DNA of 64,000 nt from Halomonas salipaludis (GCF_002286975.1 NZ_NSKB01000004.1:524615-588614), one strand, 5' to 3'; counted from the stretch's first letter, positions 8,670 through 19,499 are shown. Notes: generated by a model from the letters alone, not told the origin. Program-made: numbers and translations.

Positions 8670-10004
8670 ATGGATCCGATTACCCTGGGTATCATCGTTG
8701 CCATCGGTCTGGTCGTGCTGATGGCGATTGGCACCCCCATTGCCTTTGCACTGGGGGCCGTGTCGTTGGTGGCGCTCCTCTACGATCGGGGAATGCCCGA
8801 GCTCACTTACTTCGGTGAGACCTTCTTCGACCGGATTGCCGAATTCGGCTTCGTGGCGATTCCCATGTTCATCCTGATGGGTGCCGCCGTGGCGTCGTCG
8901 CCTACCGGACGCGACCTCTATCGCTCGCTGGACCTGTGGATGGGGCGTCTCCCTGGCGGCCTGGCCGTCTCCAATATCGGCGCCTGTACGATCTTCTCGG
9001 CACTCTCGGGCTCCTCACCCGCCACCTGTGCAGCGATTGGCAAGATGGGCATCCCCGAGATGCGTACCCGCGGCTATCCGGACGGCGTGGCAGCCGGCTG
9101 CATCGCCGCCGGCGGCACCCTGGGCATCCTCATCCCCCCCTCGGTGACCATGATCATCTACGGGATTTCCACCGAAACCTCGATTGGACGGCTGTTCATG
9201 GCCGGCGTGGTACCCGGCCTCATGCTGGCCGGCCTGTTCATGATCTGGACGATGATCGCCTGCCGCCTGGCTGGGGGGTACAACAACCCCATGGCGCAAT
9301 CCGCCGCGCGGGTGAAGCAGACCATCAAGGAGAACGTCGACGCCAACCTCAAGGCACTGATCCGTGTACTGCCGTTCCTGGCCGTGGTCGCAGGTATCCT
9401 GTTCGCCCTCTACGGCGGGGTCGCCACACCCTCGGAAGCTGCCGGCGTGGGTGCCTTTCTATGCGTGGCACTGGCGGTGATCATCTACCGCATGTGGCAG
9501 GTGGGGCCGATCAAGCTGATCATGCGCGACTCCCTGCGCGAGAGCGTGATGATCATGCTGGTCATTGCCTGTGCCGAGGTGTTCGCCTACGCCCTGTCGT
9601 CGATGTTCATCACCCAGACCGTTGCCGCTGCCATCGCCGACCTGGAGGTCAACCGCTGGGTGCTGATGGGCATCATCAATCTATTCCTGCTGGTCGCCGG
9701 CTTCTTCCTGCCACCGGTGGCGGTGATCGTGATGACCGCCCCGATCCTGCTGCCGATCATCCTGGCCGCCGATTTCGACCCCTACTGGTTCGCGGTGATT
9801 CTGACCATCAACCTGGAGATCGGGCTGATCACGCCCCCCGTGGGGCTCAACCTGTTCATCATCAAGGGCATTGCACCGGACATCTCGCTACGCAACATCC
9901 TGATGGGCAGCCTGCCCTATGCACTGTGCATGGTGCTGGGCATCTTGCTGCTGTGTTTCTTTCCCGGCATCGCCTTGTGGCTGCCGAACCTGATCATGGG
10001 CTAA
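8670..10004 (+). CDS. TRAP transporter large permease (DctM family)
   Basis: 444 codons, about 12 membrane segments, typical length for DctM. Family features include IPMFILMGA near the first third, SGSSPATCAAIGKMGIPEM, the GGTLGILIPPS motif, GVATPSEAAGVGAF and the C-terminal EIGLITPPVGLNLFIIKGIAP. These form the ion and substrate transport core. The gene starts 2 bp after the DctQ gene and is followed 12 bp later by malonyl-CoA decarboxylase, so transporter and catabolic enzymes form one transcript. Substrate by context: malonate (MatM). Confidence 0.93.
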   Translation: MDPITLGIIVAIGLVVLMAIGTPIAFALGAVSLVALLYDRGMPELTYFGETFFDRIAEFGFVAIPMFILMGAAVASSPTGRDLYRSLDLWMGRLPGGLAVSNIGACTIFSALSGSSPATCAAIGKMGIPEMRTRGYPDGVAAGCIAAGGTLGILIPPSVTMIIYGISTETSIGRLFMAGVVPGLMLAGLFMIWTMIACRLAGGYNNPMAQSAARVKQTIKENVDANLKALIRVLPFLAVVAGILFALYGGVATPSEAAGVGAFLCVALAVIIYRMWQVGPIKLIMRDSLRESVMIMLVIACAEVFAYALSSMFITQTVAAAIADLEVNRWVLMGIINLFLLVAGFFLPPVAVIVMTAPILLPIILAADFDPYWFAVILTINLEIGLITPPVGLNLFIIKGIAPDISLRNILMGSLPYALCMVLGILLLCFFPGIALWLPNLIMG

Positions 10005-10016
10005 CGGGAGCATGCA

Positions 10017-11372
10017 ATGAACATGTCTTTCCTGCAGGAGCTGTTCAACAACATCACCCAGCGTGATGCCCTGCTGTGGCGGCGCCAGGGAGGCGCCGTG
10101 ATCCATGACCACAGCGTGCTGGTCGAGGCGTGTCGCGAGCTGCTCGAGAGCGACGGCGAGGCCTCGAGCATCACCCAGGCGAGCCGCGCACTGGCCATCT
10201 ATCAGCGACTCGACGACAGTCAGAAGAGCGCCTTCTTCGACAAGCTAGCCGAGGCCTTCGCCGCCGAGCCGGCACAGATCGATGCCGCCTATTCGGCTTA
10301 TCGCGAGGCCCGCGACAACAGTAGCCTGCAGGCGCTGTTCAACGCCTGCGAACCTCGCCGCCAGGAGCTGTTTCGACGCCTCAACCTGGCCAGCGGCGGC
10401 ACCTACCAGCTGGTAAAAATGCGCGAGGACCTGCTGCAGCGGCTCAAGGAAGCACCCTCGTTGCGTGCCATCGATGCCGACTTCGCGCACTTGTTCGGCT
10501 CGTGGTTCAATCGTGGTTTCCTGGTCCTCAAGCGCATCGACTGGCATACCCCTGCCTCGATCCTCGAGAAGATCATCCGCTATGAGGCGGTACACGAGAT
10601 CCAGGACTGGAACGACCTGCGTCGCCGCCTCGATGCTCGCGATCGGCGCTGCTTTGCCTTCTTTCACCCGGCGATCGGCGACGAGCCGCTGATCTTCGTC
10701 GAAGTCGCCCTGCACAAGGGACTCCCGACCCAGATACAGGCCATCCTCGAAGGCGAGCAGCGTGAGGTCGATGATCCGGAGTCCGCCGACGCCGCGGCAT
10801 TTTTCGGTATCAGCAACTGCCAGGCCGGCCTGCGCGGTATCTCGTTCGGCAACTTCCTGATCAAGCAGGTGGTGCAGGAACTCAAGCAGGAACTGCCGCA
10901 GCTGAAGCACTTCGTCACGCTATCGCCGGTACCCGGCTTTGCCCAGTGGCTGGACGAGCAGCGCCAGGGCGACAGCCTGACCGAGACGACACGCTCAGCC
11001 CTCGAAGCGCTGGATAGCCCCGGCTGGCACCGCGACCCGGAACTCGCCGAGCGGCTGGGCGCCCTGATCAAGCCGCTGGCGGCACGCTACCTGGTGGAGG
11101 CCAAGAACCCACGTGGACTGCCGCTCAATCCAGTGGCTCGCTTCCATCTCGGCAATGGCGCCCAGCTGCATCGCATCAACTGGCTGGGCGACACCTCCTC
11201 GAAGGGGCTTAGCCAGGCCGTCGGATTGATGGTCAACTACCTCTATGTGCTCGATGACATCGAACGCAATCATGAAAACTACATCGCCAACGCCAGCGTG
11301 GCTCGCTCCAGCGAGGTCAAGGATCTCACCAAGCGCGCCAGGAAGCTGACCATCGGAGAGAGCCCGACATGA
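10017..11372 (+). CDS. matA: malonyl-CoA decarboxylase
   Basis: 451 codons, usual bacterial MCD length. An N-terminal helical domain (about residues 1-170) is followed by the GNAT-like catalytic domain. Family motifs include LFGSWFNRGFLVLKRIDWHTPA, the active-site region FFGISNCQAGLRGISFGNFLIKQVV, a TLSPVPGF segment (catalytic Ser/His region), and near the end ARFHLGNGAQLHRINWLGDTSSKGL. The enzyme converts malonyl-CoA to acetyl-CoA and CO2. Its stop overlaps the start of malonyl-CoA synthetase by four bases (ATGA). The acetyl-CoA formed can go to Pta/AckA or the glyoxylate and TCA cycles. Confidence 0.93.
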   Translation: MNMSFLQELFNNITQRDALLWRRQGGAVIHDHSVLVEACRELLESDGEASSITQASRALAIYQRLDDSQKSAFFDKLAEAFAAEPAQIDAAYSAYREARDNSSLQALFNACEPRRQELFRRLNLASGGTYQLVKMREDLLQRLKEAPSLRAIDADFAHLFGSWFNRGFLVLKRIDWHTPASILEKIIRYEAVHEIQDWNDLRRRLDARDRRCFAFFHPAIGDEPLIFVEVALHKGLPTQIQAILEGEQREVDDPESADAAAFFGISNCQAGLRGISFGNFLIKQVVQELKQELPQLKHFVTLSPVPGFAQWLDEQRQGDSLTETTRSALEALDSPGWHRDPELAERLGALIKPLAARYLVEAKNPRGLPLNPVARFHLGNGAQLHRINWLGDTSSKGLSQAVGLMVNYLYVLDDIERNHENYIANASVARSSEVKDLTKRARKLTIGESPT

Positions 11373-12886
11373 ACCACAACCTCTTCGCGACCTTTGCCGA
11401 ACGCATGCAGGCGCGCGGCAACGCCGACTTCATCACCACCCGCGAAGGGCGGGGTTACTCCTACGCCGATGCCCTCGCCGAGAGCGCCCGCCTGGCCGGC
11501 GCCTTGGGAGAGCTGGGCGTAACGCAAGGCGACCGGGTCGCGGTGCAGGTCGACAAGAGCCCCGAGGCGATCCTGCTCTACCTCGCCTGCCTGCGCAGCG
11601 GAGCGATCTACCTGCCGCTCAATACCGGCTACACCGGTGAGGAGATTCGCTACTTCCTGAACGACGCCGAGCCGGCACTGTTCGTCTGCCGCCCCGCCGC
11701 CTTGGACGAGGCGCGCCAACTCGCCAGCGAGACCGGCTGCCCCGCCGTGGAAACGCTGGGCAGCGCCGCCGACGGCAGCCTGATGGACAAGGCCGCGGCG
11801 GCCACGCCCCGCGAAGAGATCGCCGAACTCGGCGAGCGCGACCTGGCCGCGATCCTCTACACCTCGGGCACCACCGGGCGCTCCAAGGGCGCCATGCTCA
11901 CCCATCGCAACCTCGGCTCCAACGCCGCGACCCTGGCCGACGCCTGGCACTTCACTGCCCAAGACCGGCTGATTCACGCCCTGCCCATCTTCCATACCCA
12001 CGGCCTGTTCGTGGCCTGCAACGTCACCCTAATGGCAGGCGCCAGCATGCTGTTCCTGCCGAAGTTCGATGCCGACGTAATCATCGAGGAGCTGCCCCAA
12101 GGCACGGTGATGATGGGTGTGCCGACCTTCTATACCCGCCTGGTACAGGACCCGCGCCTGACGCCTGAGCTGACCGCCAACATGCGCCTGTTCGTTTCCG
12201 GCTCGGCGCCACTCACCGCCGAGACCCACCAGGCCTTCGAGGCCATGACCGGTCACGCCATCCTCGAGCGCTACGGCATGACCGAGACCAACATGAACAT
12301 TTCCAACCCCTATCACGGAGAGCGTCGTGCCGGCACGGTGGGCATGCCGCTGCCCGGCGTGGAGATGCGCATCACCGACCGCAAGAACGGTGCCGAGGTG
12401 CCCCAGGGCGAGATCGGCATGCTGCAGATCCGCGGGCCCAACGTCTTCATCGGCTACTGGCGAATGCCCGAGAAGACCCGCGAGGAGCTGCTGGAGGATG
12501 GCTTCTTCATCACCGGCGACCTGGCCATGCGCGACGAGCGGGGCTATGTGCATATCGTCGGCCGCGACAAGGACCTGGTGATCTCCGGCGGCTACAACGT
12601 CTACCCCAAGGAGGTCGAGCAGTTGATCGACGAACTCGATGGGGTGCAGGAGTCGGCGGTGATCGGCCTGCCCCATCCCGACTTCGGCGAAGGCGTCACC
12701 GCGGTGGTGGTGCGCCAGGCCGGTGCCACCCTCGACGAGGGCGAGGTGCTCGCCCACCTGGGCGGCCGGCTGGCCAAGTACAAGCAGCCCAAGCGCGTAT
12801 TCTTCGTCGACAGCCTGCCGCGCAACACCATGGGCAAGGTGCAGAAGAACCAGCTACGCCGCGAGTACGACGCCACCTACCGCTGA
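11369..12886 (+). CDS. matB: malonate--CoA ligase (malonyl-CoA synthetase)
   Basis: 505 codons of the ANL adenylate-forming superfamily. The P-loop YTSGTTGRSKGAML, the HTHGLFVACN segment, ERYGMTETNMNISNPYHGERRAGTVG (typical of MatB, with the malonate-recognising Arg), TGDLAMRDERGYVHIVGRDKD and the C-terminal catalytic Lys in NTMGKVQKN are all present. It makes malonyl-CoA from malonate, ATP and CoA in the cytoplasm. It is the last gene of the operon; a strong hairpin follows. Close homologues include acetoacetyl- and methylmalonyl-CoA ligases, but linkage to malonyl-CoA decarboxylase makes malonate the clear choice. Confidence 0.93.
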   Translation: MNHNLFATFAERMQARGNADFITTREGRGYSYADALAESARLAGALGELGVTQGDRVAVQVDKSPEAILLYLACLRSGAIYLPLNTGYTGEEIRYFLNDAEPALFVCRPAALDEARQLASETGCPAVETLGSAADGSLMDKAAAATPREEIAELGERDLAAILYTSGTTGRSKGAMLTHRNLGSNAATLADAWHFTAQDRLIHALPIFHTHGLFVACNVTLMAGASMLFLPKFDADVIIEELPQGTVMMGVPTFYTRLVQDPRLTPELTANMRLFVSGSAPLTAETHQAFEAMTGHAILERYGMTETNMNISNPYHGERRAGTVGMPLPGVEMRITDRKNGAEVPQGEIGMLQIRGPNVFIGYWRMPEKTREELLEDGFFITGDLAMRDERGYVHIVGRDKDLVISGGYNVYPKEVEQLIDELDGVQESAVIGLPHPDFGEGVTAVVVRQAGATLDEGEVLAHLGGRLAKYKQPKRVFFVDSLPRNTMGKVQKNQLRREYDATYR

Positions 12887-12916
12887 GCGACGCGCGATTC
12901 CTCGCCACCAACGACC

Positions 12917-12943
12917 GCGCCCCCGACCAATGACCGGGGGCGC
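12917..12943. terminator. G+C-rich hairpin between convergent genes
   Basis: GCGCCCCCG and CGGGGGCGC form a perfect 9-bp stem with a 9-base loop, 30 bp after the malonyl-CoA synthetase stop and 22 bp before the end of the convergent outer-membrane protein gene. It would work in both directions; no clear U-tract is present. Confidence 0.65.
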
Positions 12944-12965
12944 TGATCCAAGGGGCTACGTGGGG

Positions 12966-13472
12966 TTAGAAACGGTAGCGCAGACCGACGCTGGCGGCGT
13001 CGAAGGTGTAGTCCGACTTGTCGAGATAGCGCATGTAGTCGGCGCCCACCGAGAGGTTCTGGGCCACGTCGAATTCCGCCCCGGCGCCATAGGAGAAGCC
13101 GCTCTCGCGGTCGATGTCGAAATCGACCTCGGTAAAACCGGCCAGGCCGTAGAGGCGGATCTCGTCGGCCACCGGCAGGATACCCTTGGCATAGGCACCC
13201 ACCAGGTAGTCGAGCTCCACCGGGCCATCGGAGCCACCGCCGCCGAGATGCCCCTCGACCGCGAAGTAGTCGTTGATCTGGGCGCCGCCACGCAGGCGCA
13301 GGCCGACGTCGTCGCGACTGCTGCCCTGGTCGGGGTTGAGGTCCCAGAACATGGCGTCACCGCCGATATAGCCCTGCGGGTAGAAGGTCTGTGCCTGCTG
13401 GGCGTGAGCCGCGCTGGCACCCACGGCGGCGATCATAGCGATAGCGCTTGCCGAAAGTAGTCTCTTCATCAC
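12966..13472 (-). CDS. small outer-membrane beta-barrel protein (OmpA-like/opacity-type porin family)
   Basis: 168 codons. Signal peptide MMKRLLSASAIAMIAAVGA with cleavage after AHA. The mature part alternates aromatic and polar residues in beta-strand pattern (YIGGDAMFWDL, DVGLRLRGGAQINDYFAVEGHLG, FSYGAGAEFDVAQNLSVGADYMRY) and ends in GLRYRF, whose terminal Phe is the usual outer-membrane insertion signal. There is no periplasmic peptidoglycan-binding domain. Eight strands would fit this size. An AGGAGGTGTG ribosome site precedes the start. Function is unknown; related small barrels are adhesins or structural porins. Confidence 0.75.
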   Translation of the reverse strand: MMKRLLSASAIAMIAAVGASAAHAQQAQTFYPQGYIGGDAMFWDLNPDQGSSRDDVGLRLRGGAQINDYFAVEGHLGGGGSDGPVELDYLVGAYAKGILPVADEIRLYGLAGFTEVDFDIDRESGFSYGAGAEFDVAQNLSVGADYMRYLDKSDYTFDAASVGLRYRF

Positions 13473-13575
13473 ACACCTCCTGTTTGAAAACAGCGTTTCC
13501 TAACTGCTGTCAGTGTGGATCACTGTTCGACGAAAGACAAATGAGAGAACTTCATTTTCACCGTTCTTGCACTAA
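13473..13575. other. upstream region of the outer-membrane protein gene
   Basis: Short A+T-richer stretch with the ribosome site and presumably the promoter of the barrel-protein gene. No promoter stands out clearly. It ends at the CTAA target duplication (13572-13575) of the adjacent miniature element. Confidence 0.4.
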
Positions 13576-13797
13576 GGAAGCGCTGAACAAATCGCCGAGC
13601 GAGATGAAGCGCAAGGCGCACGGAGCACAGTACCGAGCGAAGCGACAAACAGCCGTAGGCTGGCCCCGAAGGGGCGAGAAGCCGAAGGCTGCGAGTCAAC
13701 CGGAACCTATGGGGTATAGGTGAGGATCCGCCGGTCCGACGCTTCGGCACCGCGCAACGCAGCGATTCGCTCGCGTAGGCATTTGTGCAGTGTTTCC
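13576..13797. mobile_element. 222-bp IS5-type miniature inverted-repeat element (MITE)
   Basis: The left end reads GGAAGCGCTGAACAAATC and the right end, on the opposite strand, GGAAACACTGCACAAATG. These are imperfect terminal inverted repeats of at least 18 bp. Each end is flanked by the same tetranucleotide CTAA (13572-13575 and 13798-13801), a direct target duplication of the YTAR form made by IS5-group transposases. The interior has no open frame long enough for a transposase, so the element must depend on one elsewhere. It sits between the outer-membrane protein promoter side and the 3' end of the EamA gene and interrupts neither. Confidence 0.8.
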
Positions 13798-13807
13798 CTA
13801 AGGGGGC

Positions 13808-14731
13808 TCAGGCCCGGCGCGATAGCCCCAGCACCACGATCCCCCCCAGCACGATCGCCCCGCCCAGCAGTTGGGTCGGGCCGAGCATCTGCCCCAGCAC
13901 CAGGTAACCCAGCACCAGCGAGGCCACCGGCTCGATATTCATCACCGGGGCGTTGCGCGCCATGTTCAGCCGCGGTAACGACACGAACAGGATCGAGAAG
14001 CCGATGCCGTAGAGCAGTGCCAGCGCTGTCAGGCCGCTCCAGCCGCTGGCCGTGGCGGGCAGCGCCAGGCCGCCCGGCACCAGCCCGGCCGCGCCGGCAA
14101 CCAGCATGCTGAGCAGCACCACGCCCATGGTCAGAAAGGTCCGTAGGGTATTGCTGACCCGCGCCAGGCGCCGGTCGGTGATCCACAGCGCGCAGGAGAA
14201 CACCGCCGCCGCGCCGATGCCGAAGGCCACCCCGGATACCCAGTCGTCGCCCATCTGCGCCGGGTCGGCGAGCCAGGTTGGCACGTCGAGCACCACCACC
14301 AGGCCGACCAGGATGACCGCCATGATCAGGGTCGCGCGCAGCGTCGGGCGGGCACCGCCCAGGGCCCAGGTCAGCAGTGCCAGCAGGATCGGAAAGGTAT
14401 TCATCAGCAGCAGCGCCACCGCCACCGGCAGCCGCGCCACCGCCGAGTAGAGAAACAGGCTCTGCAGGGTGATCAACAGCCCCACGCCGAGCTGCCAGGG
14501 CCAGCTGCCGGCGGGCAGGCGCAGCGGCCTGCGCTTGACCGCCAGCAGCGTGCCGAGCACCAACAGTGCCAGGCCCGAGCGCGCCATAATCGCCAGCAGC
14601 AGTCCGGTGCCGTCGTCGAAGGCCAGCCTTGCGGCCACATGGTTGGCAGCGAATAGGCATGCCACACTCAGCAGCAGGACGATGGCCAGGTGGCGGGGTA
14701 GCAGCGCGGGAGTCAGGGCAGGCGGTGTCAT
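13808..14731 (-). CDS. EamA-domain (DMT superfamily) transporter
   Basis: 307 codons from the ATG at 14729-14731; the longer frame uses TTG. About ten hydrophobic segments arranged as two EamA repeats: the first begins LPRHLAIVLLLSVACLFAANHVAARLAFDDGTG, the second WVSGVAFGIGAAAVFSCALWITDRRL. It ends with VLGYLVLGQMLGPTQLLGGAIVLGGIVVLG, the conserved last two helices. The family exports amino acids and other small metabolites; the substrate is not predictable here. The gene stands alone, 10 bp from the MITE and divergent from ackA. Confidence 0.85.
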   Translation of the reverse strand: MTPPALTPALLPRHLAIVLLLSVACLFAANHVAARLAFDDGTGLLLAIMARSGLALLVLGTLLAVKRRPLRLPAGSWPWQLGVGLLITLQSLFLYSAVARLPVAVALLLMNTFPILLALLTWALGGARPTLRATLIMAVILVGLVVVLDVPTWLADPAQMGDDWVSGVAFGIGAAAVFSCALWITDRRLARVSNTLRTFLTMGVVLLSMLVAGAAGLVPGGLALPATASGWSGLTALALLYGIGFSILFVSLPRLNMARNAPVMNIEPVASLVLGYLVLGQMLGPTQLLGGAIVLGGIVVLGLSRRA

Positions 14732-14846
14732 CCAGGAATCCAATCGATAGCAGGCTAATCCAAGCGGCCATCAGAGCATAGTTTGTCCGGCAAACCCAGT
14801 GCTGCGGCTCGCCACCTAGCGCATCGCTTAAGCCAATGACGGAAAA

Positions 14847-14855
14847 TGTTATACT
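14847..14855 (+). promoter_or_regulatory. extended -10 promoter candidate for ackA-pta
   Basis: TGTTATACT forms an extended -10 element (TG, one base, TATACT at 14850-14855) 48 bp before the ackA ATG. Upstream, the -35 area is poor, as is common for extended -10 promoters. Confidence 0.5.
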
Positions 14856-14902
14856 AAGGTCTTATTACTTGGCTCTTTACGACACAGGTTCACAGCGCAC
14901 CC

Positions 14903-16074
<1,172 letters not shown>

Positions 16075-16078
<4 letters not shown>

Positions 16079-18246
16079 CGCCACTTCCCGACAACCGTCA
16101 GGTCCAGACCCTGCTGATGGTGCCCACCTCGGTGGGCGCCGGCCTCACCTCGGCCTGTCTGGGGCTGATCCAGGCGCTGGACTTCATCGGCATGAAGGCC
16201 GGTTTCCTCAAGCCGTTCATGCAGCGCGAGCTCAACGGCAGCGGCCCCGACCGCTCCAGTGCCCTGGTGGCCCGCGCCCTGGGGCGCACGCCTCCGGAGC
16301 CGATCACCCAGGAGCGCCTCGAACGCCTGCTGCGCGAGGACCAGCTCGACGAGCTGCTGGAGTCGGTGATCGAACTGCACCAGCAGGCCGCCGGCGCAAC
16401 CGATGCCACCCAGGACATCGTGGTAGTCGAAGGCCTGGTGCCCACCGAACACAGCACCTACGCCAACCAGCTCAACGCCCAGCTGGCTCACGCTCTCAAC
16501 GCGCGCATCATCTTCGTCGGCAGCGGCGACCTGGCCGCGCCCCGCGAGCTGGCCGAGCAGCTCGACATGCACTCGCGCAGTTTCGGCGGGCTCAGCTCGA
16601 CGCGTACCATGGGCTGCATCCTGATGCGCATGAAGGGCCTGCCCGCGCCGCCGGCCAGCGAGCAGCCGATCGCCCCAGGCACCGCCAACGTGACCCTCGA
16701 CGCCGGGCTGCTCGAGGAGCTACGCCGCCACTCGCCGGCGCTGGCCACCGACCGCTTCCACCTGATCGGCGTAGTGCCCTTCAGCGATACCCTCAGCGTG
16801 CCGCGCATCAAGGATGTCGCCGAAGCCCTCGGCGCGCGCTGGCTCAACGAGGGAGATGCCGCCAGCCGCCGGGTGCTGAGTACCAGCCTGTGCGGACGCA
16901 GCGCCGCCCATGCACTCAAGGTGTTCAAGCCCGGCAGCCTGATCGTCACCTCCGGCGACCGCGACGACATCGTGCTTGCCGCGGCGCTGATGACCATGAA
17001 CGGTACGCCACTGGCCGGGGTGATGCTGACCAACGGCTACCTGCCCAACGACGACATGATCGACGCCTGCCGTCCGGCACTTAAGACCGGACTGCCGGTA
17101 CTGGCAGTGGACACCGACAGCTTCACTACCGTCCAGCACCTGACCCAGATGAGCAACGAGATCCCCGCCGACGACCTGGAGCGCGCCGAGCAGGTGGCCC
17201 ACTTCGTCGCCGCGCATATCGACCTGCAGTGGCTCAAGGATCACCTCAGCCGCGGCTATGTCCGGCGCCTGTCGCCATCGGCGTTTCGCCATCAGCTGGT
17301 CAAGAAGGCGCAGCAGGCGCACAAGCGCATCGTGCTGCCGGAGGGCAGCGAGCCGCGCACCGTGGAGGCCGCGGCGCTGTGCCAACGCCGCGGCATCGCC
17401 GACTGCGTGCTACTGGCCAAGCGCGAGGAGGTCGAGAGCGTGGCGCGCAGCCGCGGCATCGTGCTTCCCGAGGGGCTCGAGATCATCGACCCGGACAGCA
17501 TCTATCACGACTACATTGCCGACATGGTCGAACGCCGCCGCGGCAAGATCAACGAGCCGATGGCCGAGGCCCAGCTGCAGGACACGGTGGTGCTCGGCAC
17601 CATGATGCTGCATCGCGGCGAGGTCGACGGCCTGGTGTCGGGCGCAGTGCACACCACCGCCAACACCGTGCGTCCGGCCTTCCAGCTGATCAAGACCGCC
17701 CCGGACTACCGCCTGGTGTCGTCGATCTTCTTCATGCTGCTGCCCGAGCAGGTGGTGGTCTACGGCGACTGCGCGGTCAACCCCGACCCCGACGCCGAGG
17801 CGCTGGCCGAGATCGCCATCCAGAGCGCACGCTCGGCAAAGGCCTTCGGTATCGAACCCAAGGTAGCGATGATCAGCTACTCCACCGGCGAGTCGGGCAC
17901 GGGCTCCGACGTCGACAAGGTCCGCGAGGCGACCCGCATCGCCCGCCAGCGCGCCCCCGAACTGCTGATCGACGGCCCGCTGCAGTACGACGCCGCAGCG
18001 ATCGAGAGCGTCGGCAAGCAGAAGGCACCCGACTCGCCGGTCGCCGGCCAGGCCACGGTATTCGTGTTCCCCGACCTCAACACCGGCAACACCACCTACA
18101 AGGCGGTGCAGCGCAGTGCCAAGGTGGTCAGCGTGGGGCCGATGCTGCAGGGCCTCAACAAGCCGGTCAACGACCTCTCGCGGGGCGCCCTGGTCGACGA
18201 CATCGTCTACACCATCGCGCTGACCGCGATCCAGGCAGCGCAGTAG
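16075..18246 (+). CDS. pta: phosphate acetyltransferase, long (DRTGG-containing) form
   Basis: 723 codons from the ATG at 16075, which overlaps the ackA stop (ATGA); a longer frame inside ackA is a shadow. The N-terminal P-loop-like domain (about residues 1-230; [20 protein letters not shown]) is followed by a DRTGG-type domain and the C-terminal catalytic PTA_PTB domain from about residue 395 ([72 protein letters not shown]). It converts acetyl-CoA plus phosphate to acetyl phosphate plus CoA. The long architecture matches the Escherichia-type enzyme with an N-terminal regulatory region. Confidence 0.97.
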
Positions 18247-18352
18247 ATTTTGCTGCCGATGCGGCTCATCACGACAGTATCCGCCTGGCCCAAGCGGCGC
18301 GATGCTCTTACCCTTATCTGACCCACGCCACGCTGACACCAAGAGGCTGACC

Positions 18353-19474
18353 ATGCCCGGACTACTGCCCGACGTCGACCCCGACGGCCTGCTCGAATAC
18401 TCGGTGGTCTACACCGACCGCTCGCTCAATCACATGTCCCAGGCCTTCCAGGGCGTGATGAACGACATCTCCGCGACCCTCAAGCGCGTCTATGGCGCCG
18501 CAGGGGTGGCCATCGTGCCAGGTAGCGGCACCTTCGGCATGGAGGCCGTGGCGCGCCAGTTCGCGGCCGGCAACAAGACCCTGACGATCCGCAACGGCTG
18601 GTTCAGCTACCGCTGGACGCAGATCCTCGAGATGGGCGACCTGCCGGCCAGCGCCACAGTGCTCAAGGCGCGCCGCCAGGGCGAGGGTGCCCAAGCGCCG
18701 TTCGCGCCGGTGCCCATCGACGAGGCCGTCGCCACCATCGAGGCCGAGCGCCCCGACGTGGTGTTCGCACCCCACGTCGAGACCTCCGCCGGCATGCTGC
18801 TACCCGACGCCTATATCCGCCGCCTGGCCGATGCCGTCCACGCCGTGGGCGGCATGCTGGTGCTCGACTGCATCGCCTCGGGCACGCTGTGGGTGGACAT
18901 GCAGGAGAGTGGCGTCGACGTGCTGATCAGCGCGCCGCAGAAGGGCTGGAGCGGCTCGCCGGGCTGCGCCATGGTGATGATGTCGCCGCTCGCCCTGGAA
19001 CGCCTGGCGACCATCACCAGCTCGAGCTTCGCCGCCGACCTGCGCAAGTGGTACGAGATCATGCAGGCCTACGAGAACGGCGGCCACGCCTACCACGCCA
19101 CCATGCCCACCGACAGCCTGCGCCGGCTGCGCGAGATCATGGCCGAGACCGAGGCCTACGGCTTCGACAAGGTGCGCGCCGAGCAGCTCGAGCTGGGCGA
19201 GCGGGTACGCGCCCTACTCGGTGAGCATGGCTTCAAAAGCGTTGCTGCAGCGGGCTTCCAGGCCCCCGGCGTGGTGGTCAGCTACAGCGACGATGCCGGC
19301 ATCGCCGCCAAGTTCGCCGCCGCCGGCCTGCAGGTCGCTGGCGGCGTGCCGCTGATGTGCGATGAGGGCGACGATTTCCGCACCTTCCGCATCGGCCTGT
19401 TCGGCCTCGACAAGCTGCACCACGTCGAGCGCAGCGTGGCCGCCCTCGAATCGGCGCTGTCCCGCCTTAACTGA
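18353..19474 (+). CDS. class V aminotransferase (alanine--glyoxylate / serine--pyruvate type)
   Basis: 373 codons from the ATG at 18353; the frame is open 17 codons further but without a start signal. Fold-type I class V features: VPGSGTFGMEAVARQFA (PLP phosphate loop), ETSAGMLLPDAYIRRLADAVHAVGGMLVLDCIASG with the pyridine-nitrogen Asp, and the Schiff-base Lys in SAPQKGWSGSPGCAMV. The family transaminates small amino acids such as alanine, serine or phosphonate-type amines to glyoxylate or pyruvate. It lies 106 bp after pta, in the same direction, and is closed by a hairpin, so it may be read through from ackA-pta. The physiological substrate is not clear. Confidence 0.85.
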   Translation: MPGLLPDVDPDGLLEYSVVYTDRSLNHMSQAFQGVMNDISATLKRVYGAAGVAIVPGSGTFGMEAVARQFAAGNKTLTIRNGWFSYRWTQILEMGDLPASATVLKARRQGEGAQAPFAPVPIDEAVATIEAERPDVVFAPHVETSAGMLLPDAYIRRLADAVHAVGGMLVLDCIASGTLWVDMQESGVDVLISAPQKGWSGSPGCAMVMMSPLALERLATITSSSFAADLRKWYEIMQAYENGGHAYHATMPTDSLRRLREIMAETEAYGFDKVRAEQLELGERVRALLGEHGFKSVAAAGFQAPGVVVSYSDDAGIAAKFAAAGLQVAGGVPLMCDEGDDFRTFRIGLFGLDKLHHVERSVAALESALSRLN

Positions 19475-19475
19475 C

Positions 19476-19496
19476 GCGGCGCCATCAAGGCGCCGC
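19476..19496. terminator. hairpin between convergent genes
   Basis: GCGGCGCC and GGCGCCGC form a perfect 8-bp stem with a 5-base loop directly after the aminotransferase stop and 4 bp before the end of the convergent CBS/BON gene. Likely shared terminator. Confidence 0.7.
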
Positions 19497-19499
19497 ACC

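Noticed and set aside
8936..10066. 376-codon plus-strand open frame inside the DctM gene
   Set aside because: Arg/His/Gly-rich frame-shifted reading of the TRAP permease; no start signal.
17229..18350. 373-codon open frame overlapping pta in another frame
   Set aside because: Arg/Gly/His-rich shadow of the pta catalytic domain with no ribosome site or homology.
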